Both the position numbers and the translations under genes were made by a program. Under the pieces are notes generated by a model. That model was not told the DNA's origin. It did no database searches and saw nothing but the letters and a program-made list of their open reading frames with translations. Below, in pieces: positions 60,342 through 64,000 of a DNA stretch of 64,000 nt (the first letter of the stretch is position 1; the number at the start of each line of letters is the position of its first letter). Origin of the DNA: an uncultured Verrucomicrobiota bacterium (GTDB lineage Bacteria > Verrucomicrobiota > Verrucomicrobiia > Limisphaerales > UBA9464). Location of the stretch: assembly GCA_903939515.1 (NCBI GenBank), contig CAJAHH010000010.1:62001-126000 (forward strand). Direction: 5' to 3'.

Positions 60342-62012
60342 ATGATGCAAGACGAGCAACCTGCTGACGAAAAGCTGCTTCCAGCCTACCTGATGCGGCG
60401 TGATGAGGCCGCGTTTGGCCACCTGGTGCAACGTCACTTGGGTCTGGTCTTCGGAACGGCTTTTCGCCTCCTCGGTGAGCGGACCTCCGCCGAAGAGGTG
60501 GCTCAGAATGTCTTCATCACCTTGGCCCGCAAAGCAGCCTTGATCCGTCCAGATGGAGGCCTCGCTGGTTGGCTCCACCGGGCCGCAGTCCTCGAAGCCC
60601 AGCTCCGCCAACGAACCGACCTGCGTCGCCGGAACCGTGAAGATCTCGCCGCCCGACTCGCCACCACCATGCCCACCCAGGATCCCGCCGATTCTTTACC
60701 GCTCGACACCCTGGATCAGGCTCTCCTCGAACTTCCAGAGAAGGACCGGCGGGTGCTGCTCCTCCGATATCTCGAAGGTCGCTCTCTACGCGAAGTCGGC
60801 AAAGCCATGGGAATCGGAGAAGATGCCGCCCAGAAACGCACCCGTCGCGCCACCGAAGCCCTTTCCGAAATCCTGCACCGACACGGCGCCACCACGATCA
60901 CAGCGGCGATGGCTGCACGCACTCTAGAGGCCGCTGCCGTGCTCTCGGCACCTGTGCCACCAGCATCCGCAATCACCGCCGCCGCCCTGGCGAGCGCGCC
61001 CTCCGTGGCGGCCGTCGGGATGCTGGTAGCCAAGATTATGGCTCTCTCCAAAACACAGACCGCCACCCTTTGCATTCTCCTGGCCGCCGCACCGGTGGGC
61101 TACCAGTGGCAACTGGCCGATAGGACTCGTGACGAACTGCTCTCCGCCCGCATCCAAGCGTCCAACGCAGCCGTTGCCCTGACCGAAGCGCAAGCGCGGG
61201 CAGCCTACGCCCAGCGGCGGGCCAACGCTTCACTGGCGGCCGTGACCAGCGCCCGCTCTGAACTGCGCATTGCCGTAGACCAACTGAAGAACGTACAGAC
61301 CAAGACCGATGCCTCGCTCTATCTCTGGTCTGAATCGTCTCCCTTTGTCCGAATCCCTAAGGCTATGGTGAGCCACCTCAACCTTGGATCTGTCATCCGC
61401 CTTCCCGTGGCCGACGATCGATCGATCAGGCGCAGTCTCGATGCCGTATCAGCGAACGGAGACCTCTCGGAGGCAATGGAAGAATCCCTAGGCATCATCC
61501 CCACGGAATCCACGTCCATCCACGATGCGTTTTCGTCCCTCAGCCAAACTCTGCTGCAGAAAGCGACTTCTCACGCCTACCTCACCCACCAGCCTCCCGC
61601 TGAGTTCCGGACCTATGGCGGAGTAGCGTTCACCCTGGTTACTCCGGCGCTTCCCAGCGGTGCCAACGCCTTCCAGGAAGCGTTTCGTGCCCGACTCGAT
61701 GGCATTCTCGGCCACGAACGATCGGCCGTCCTCTGGCAAAAGGCACAACCAGTCTTCGCAAAGGAGTTCAATTCCTTTGGGGCAACGGAGCGCATCCAGA
61801 CCGTAGCGATCCATGCCCCCGACAATATGCAATTCTGGGACGCCAACCGAGAGGCCGATGGAAACTTTTCCGCCTGGAGCAACTTCGGCGGCAAATTGAG
61901 CCTCGATATCTTTCCAGAACGTCTACGTCCACTGGTCGCCGACTGGATTGCACGTCATCCGGCTTCGACACCCTCCTCTTCCGCGACTTCCACCCCGATA
62001 CCGCGTCCATGA
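60342..62012 (+). CDS. ECF-type sigma factor fused to a membrane segment, coiled coil and C-terminal domain
   Basis: A 556-aa protein. Residues 10-90 are sigma region 2 (LVQRHLGLVFGTAFRLLGE; EEVAQNVFITLARKAA) and 125-180 region 4 (LEGRSLREVGKAMGIGEDAAQKR). Then come an Ala-rich stretch (187-235), one membrane segment (about 239-257, TATLCILLAAAPVGYQWQL), a coiled coil (about 260-320) and a soluble domain (325-540) that I do not recognise. Topology puts the sigma part in the cytoplasm and the rest outside. ATG 60342 and ATG 60345 are both possible starts. Sigma factors with C-terminal membrane extensions are known in planctomycetes and verrucomicrobia. It is coupled to the next gene (ATGA, 62009-62012). 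Confidence 0.85.
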   Translation: MMQDEQPADEKLLPAYLMRRDEAAFGHLVQRHLGLVFGTAFRLLGERTSAEEVAQNVFITLARKAALIRPDGGLAGWLHRAAVLEAQLRQRTDLRRRNREDLAARLATTMPTQDPADSLPLDTLDQALLELPEKDRRVLLLRYLEGRSLREVGKAMGIGEDAAQKRTRRATEALSEILHRHGATTITAAMAARTLEAAAVLSAPVPPASAITAAALASAPSVAAVGMLVAKIMALSKTQTATLCILLAAAPVGYQWQLADRTRDELLSARIQASNAAVALTEAQARAAYAQRRANASLAAVTSARSELRIAVDQLKNVQTKTDASLYLWSESSPFVRIPKAMVSHLNLGSVIRLPVADDRSIRRSLDAVSANGDLSEAMEESLGIIPTESTSIHDAFSSLSQTLLQKATSHAYLTHQPPAEFRTYGGVAFTLVTPALPSGANAFQEAFRARLDGILGHERSAVLWQKAQPVFAKEFNSFGATERIQTVAIHAPDNMQFWDANREADGNFSAWSNFGGKLSLDIFPERLRPLVADWIARHPASTPSSSATSTPIPRP

Positions 62013-62941
62013 ACTCACTGAACATCGCCTGCCTGATCATCACCTTCACTGCTGCGGTCGGACTTCGTCAGGGCATGAACCATCGGAGCGATCAAAAGGA
62101 ATTGCTGAAGCTTCGTACAGAGGAGCGCACCCTTCAAAATACCATCGCGGAACACGATGCGCGCACCTCCGAATCCAGCCGACGCAGTTCCAATCACCGG
62201 TCCGAGCTCGATCAAATCAACGCCGAACTTCGCGCCATCAGCGACGCGATTGTTCGCACGGCCCCCGTACCTGACCCGGAAACCGAGGGCCGCTGGCCTG
62301 TCGATCGACCGTACTTCCACCTACCCAAACGCCTCCTCGATCAGATCAGCTACTCGATATTCACAGCGGACGGAAAACCCACCGAGGAAACGAAAATCCT
62401 GTTCGGCCTCACGCCCCACGAACGTGAAATGCTTTGGCAGGCTTGGACCGATTTCCGATCCGATCTCCAGGAACTTCAGATTCGATCGGCTGAACGCCTC
62501 CCGGATGGCCCTGTGGTCGCAACGGTCGAGCGGAGTGTCCGGTTCCACATGCATGCAATCACCGAGGAACTTGCCGGGCTTCGGTCCCGACTCGATGGTC
62601 GGATCGAGCACTATCTCGGCCTCACCCGTGCCCGTCTTCTCGCCGATCCGCTGGATGAGCAGATTTCAAACCTCATTCCTCCCATCGGGGATCGGGAGGT
62701 CATCATCGCCTACCAAGCCGACCGCCAAACGGATGGTTCTATCCAACACTACCTGAGCTTCTCAGACCCGGCCGGCACGGTCATGTACAACCAACCTGTC
62801 GAATTCCAAATCCCGAATCCGCCTCTCAACTACGGCGAATCCCCTGCTGTCATCGATACAGGTTCCCGCCTCAGCCCGGACTCTGCCCTGTGGAATTACC
62901 GTCACCTATTCGGCGATCAACCCCTGTTGTCCGCTCCCTGA
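62009..62941 (+). CDS. Unknown coiled-coil membrane protein coupled to the fused sigma factor
   Basis: A 310-aa protein with an N-terminal membrane anchor (about residues 3-20), a coiled coil (about 25-85, KELLKLRTEERTLQN and SELDQINAELRAISD), and a soluble domain (95-310) that I do not recognise. The layout of anchor, coiled coil and soluble domain mirrors the C-terminal half of the fused sigma factor encoded just upstream. The soluble parts may be distantly related, but I cannot show that without alignment. The 4-nt overlap argues that both products form one complex. No enzyme motifs. Confidence 0.7.
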   Translation: MNSLNIACLIITFTAAVGLRQGMNHRSDQKELLKLRTEERTLQNTIAEHDARTSESSRRSSNHRSELDQINAELRAISDAIVRTAPVPDPETEGRWPVDRPYFHLPKRLLDQISYSIFTADGKPTEETKILFGLTPHEREMLWQAWTDFRSDLQELQIRSAERLPDGPVVATVERSVRFHMHAITEELAGLRSRLDGRIEHYLGLTRARLLADPLDEQISNLIPPIGDREVIIAYQADRQTDGSIQHYLSFSDPAGTVMYNQPVEFQIPNPPLNYGESPAVIDTGSRLSPDSALWNYRHLFGDQPLLSAP

Positions 62942-63221
62942 ATCGGAGCGAACCGGTTGGGAGGAAACCGATGGTATGGCGGAATCTTTCGGACGGCGCG
63001 GCGCGGCGCGGGAAGAGCGAGAAGCGAGCCGATTGCCGCCCATCGACCAGCGGACCACGCTTTTGCGCAGAGATAAGCGAGCAATGCACCGAGGCAGCAG
63101 GCTCGTTATGTCCGAACCTTCAGCGTCTGCGATCTCTTGGAAACTGCGAGATGGATACGTTCCCCTACCAACGAACTCACCACGAATTGACAGGATTCTC
63201 GGTAAAACATAGTTTTACAGA
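62942..63221. other. Intergenic region before the toxin-antitoxin pair
   Basis: 280 bp. A short GCGCGGC-type repeat lies near 62993-63012. I see no gene: a 78-codon open frame at 62976 resembles nothing and has biased composition. The promoter and operator of the antitoxin gene lie at its right end (63187-63218). Confidence 0.55.
63187..63218 (+). promoter_or_regulatory. Promoter with palindromic operator of the toxin-antitoxin pair
   Basis: A perfect -35 hexamer TTGACA (63187-63192) is followed by the dyad GTAAAAC-ATA-GTTTTAC (63202-63218), whose centre coincides with the likely -10 (CATAGT or TAGTTT). The dyad ends 3 nt before the antitoxin ATG at 63222, so there is no room for a Shine-Dalgarno sequence and the message may be leaderless. 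A binder of the dyad would block transcription: classic toxin-antitoxin autoregulation. Confidence 0.7.
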
Positions 63222-63449
63222 ATGGTCAAAACGATCTCCAAGATCGGGAATTCGCAGGGATTGATCTTCGATGCCGCGTTGATGGAATTGGCGCATTTGC
63301 GGGTGGGCGATCAGGTGAACGTGGAGGTCCACGACGGCGGCACGATCACCCTCACCCCCCTCCGCCCCAGACCCTCTCGTGAGGAGGTGTCGGAGGTGAT
63401 CCGGAAGACACTGAAGGACTATGCCCAGACGATGAAAAAGCTGGCATGA
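63222..63449 (+). CDS. AbrB/MazE-type antitoxin
   Basis: A 75-aa SpoVT-AbrB-type DNA-binding protein. The swapped-hairpin domain occupies residues 1-47 (KTISKIGNSQGLIFDAALME, HLRVGDQVNVEV, GTITLTPL). The C-terminal 28 residues (SREEVSEVIRKTLKDYAQTM) are helical and probably wrap the toxin. Its stop overlaps the toxin start (ATGA, 63446-63449). It should bind the palindrome just upstream of its own gene. AbrB-type partners for Doc toxins are less common than Phd. Confidence 0.9.
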   Translation: MVKTISKIGNSQGLIFDAALMELAHLRVGDQVNVEVHDGGTITLTPLRPRPSREEVSEVIRKTLKDYAQTMKKLA

Positions 63450-63853
63450 AGGCGATGCCGGAAGACCCGTTTCATCTCACGGTGGAAATCGTGCGGGAGA
63501 TTCATGACACCGCCATCGCGGAATTCGGAGGTTCCACCGGTGTGCGCGAACTGAGTTTGCTGGAATCGGCGGTTGCCGCCCCTCAGGCGAGCATCGGGGG
63601 CAGGTCGCCTTATGCGGATCTCGCGGAGATGGCGGCGGCCTACCTGTTCTATTTGTGCAGAAACCACCCGTTCATCGACGGTAACAAGCGGGCGGCACTC
63701 GGTGCATGCCTCGTGTTCCTGAGGTTGAACGGCCTCGAACCGGAAGCCGACAGCCCGGCGTGGGAAGAACTCACGCTGGCCGTAGCCGCTAGCGAGATCG
63801 ACCGTGAAGGAACCACCACCCGCCTGAGGCGCCTCCTGCCGAAGCGACACTGA
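63446..63853 (+). CDS. Doc/Fic family toxin
   Basis: A 135-aa Fic-fold toxin of the Doc type. The active-site motif HPFIDGNKRA (from about residue 74) keeps the catalytic His, Asp, Asn, Lys and Arg. In Doc, this motif (HXFX[ND][AG]NKR) phosphorylates elongation factor EF-Tu. TVEIVREIHDTAIAEFGG and LLESAVAAPQASIGG match the Doc N-terminus. No inhibitory Fic helix motif is evident inside, so neutralisation must come from the antitoxin encoded upstream with a 4-nt overlap. Confidence 0.93.
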   Translation: MKAMPEDPFHLTVEIVREIHDTAIAEFGGSTGVRELSLLESAVAAPQASIGGRSPYADLAEMAAAYLFYLCRNHPFIDGNKRAALGACLVFLRLNGLEPEADSPAWEELTLAVAASEIDREGTTTRLRRLLPKRH

Positions 63854-63872
63854 TCCACAGCACAGTCGGAAA

Positions 63873-63920
63873 GTAGTCCACAAACGCCCGGTGAGGGTAG
63901 TTCGTAAACGCCCGGTGAGG
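63873..63920. repeat. 24-bp tandem repeat, 2 copies, with flanking inverted repeat
   Basis: Two adjacent 24-bp units (63873-63896 and 63897-63920) share GTAG and AAACGCCCGGTGAGG and differ at a few bases near the middle. A GCCTACA (63928-63934) and TGTAGGC (63960-63966) inverted pair follows. This looks like a dispersed intergenic repeat family rather than part of the toxin gene. Confidence 0.7.
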
Positions 63921-64000
63921 GCACCGAGCCTACAGCCTACCCAACCCACGAAGTCACCGTGTAGGCCGTGGCCCCTACCCGGCGTCCCCCACGCCAAACC

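Noticed and set aside
62976-63212. A 78-codon gene before the antitoxin
   Set aside because: Composition is biased, there is no family match, and its end overlaps the antitoxin promoter and operator.

Overview
The window is GC-rich, gene-dense bacterial chromosome and reads as a member of the Verrucomicrobiota, probably near the Pedosphaera/Limisphaerales group. The pointers, all at protein level, are a DUF1501 protein with a Tat-like leader, a WPQWRGP-type PQQ-propeller protein, a prepilin with the H-X9-DG ending, the long (about 590 aa) form of IspG, a sigma factor fused to a membrane segment and coiled coil, and a cytochrome oxidase cluster with PVC-style small membrane proteins. The taxonomic call is inference; there is no rRNA in the window, and I saw no tRNA, CRISPR array, prophage or insertion sequence.

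Layout. 0-9.2 kb: ruvB on the minus strand, then plus-strand gspE-gspF (type II secretion/type IV pilus motor and platform), a DUF1501 protein, a sodium:solute symporter, a TrmN6-like methyltransferase (minus) and a GNAT acetyltransferase. 9.3-14.6 kb (minus): a housekeeping block ispA, prs, rplY, pth, then rpsF-ssb-rplI (rpsR is missing from its usual place), closed by a clear terminator; the pth-rpsF gap carries three families of short tandem repeats. 14.7-17.6 kb (plus): an unknown protein, an AEC permease and an M16 peptidase. 17.7-22.0 kb (minus): a tripartite export system (permease, ATPase, HlyD adaptor, TolC). 22.3-25.5 kb (plus): rseP and ispG.

25.8-34.2 kb (minus): a complete aa3-type respiratory oxidase locus. 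In transcription order it is cupredoxin, ctaA, ctaB, coxA, coxC, coxD, two small membrane proteins, coxB, sco, DUF420. A Crp/Fnr-like dyad lies in front of it, a GC hairpin sits before ctaA and a terminator-like hairpin sits between coxB and sco. 34.5-37.4 kb: a TPR protein, then rph, a histidine phosphatase and prmA in one overlapping plus-strand operon.

37.5-42.5 kb (plus): four signalling genes (receiver, MASE1 histidine kinase, Rcp1-like receiver, REC-PAS-PAS-kinase-pseudoreceiver) with no DNA-binding output. 42.6-46.1 kb (minus): a TonB-dependent receptor and a prepilin-like protein. 46.4-49.5 kb (plus): a compact catabolic operon of RidA, D-threonine aldolase/D-serine dehydratase-like enzyme, LsrG-like monooxygenase and iron-type alcohol dehydrogenase. 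49.6-55.3 kb: an M3 oligopeptidase, a long CvpA-like protein, and a minus-strand operon of polyprenyl synthase, ECF sigma factor and a probable anti-sigma protein. 55.5-60.1 kb: SIS sugar isomerase, PQQ-propeller protein, ComB, AI-2E transporter and a GNAT enzyme. 60.3-62.9 kb: a membrane-tethered sigma factor translationally coupled to an unknown coiled-coil membrane protein. 63.2-63.9 kb: an AbrB-type antitoxin/Doc toxin pair with a palindromic operator over its promoter, followed by a short tandem repeat.

Best candidates for something new are the membrane-tethered sigma factor with its coupled partner, the four-gene phosphorelay ending in a dead receiver, and the internal regulatory structure of the oxidase operon.
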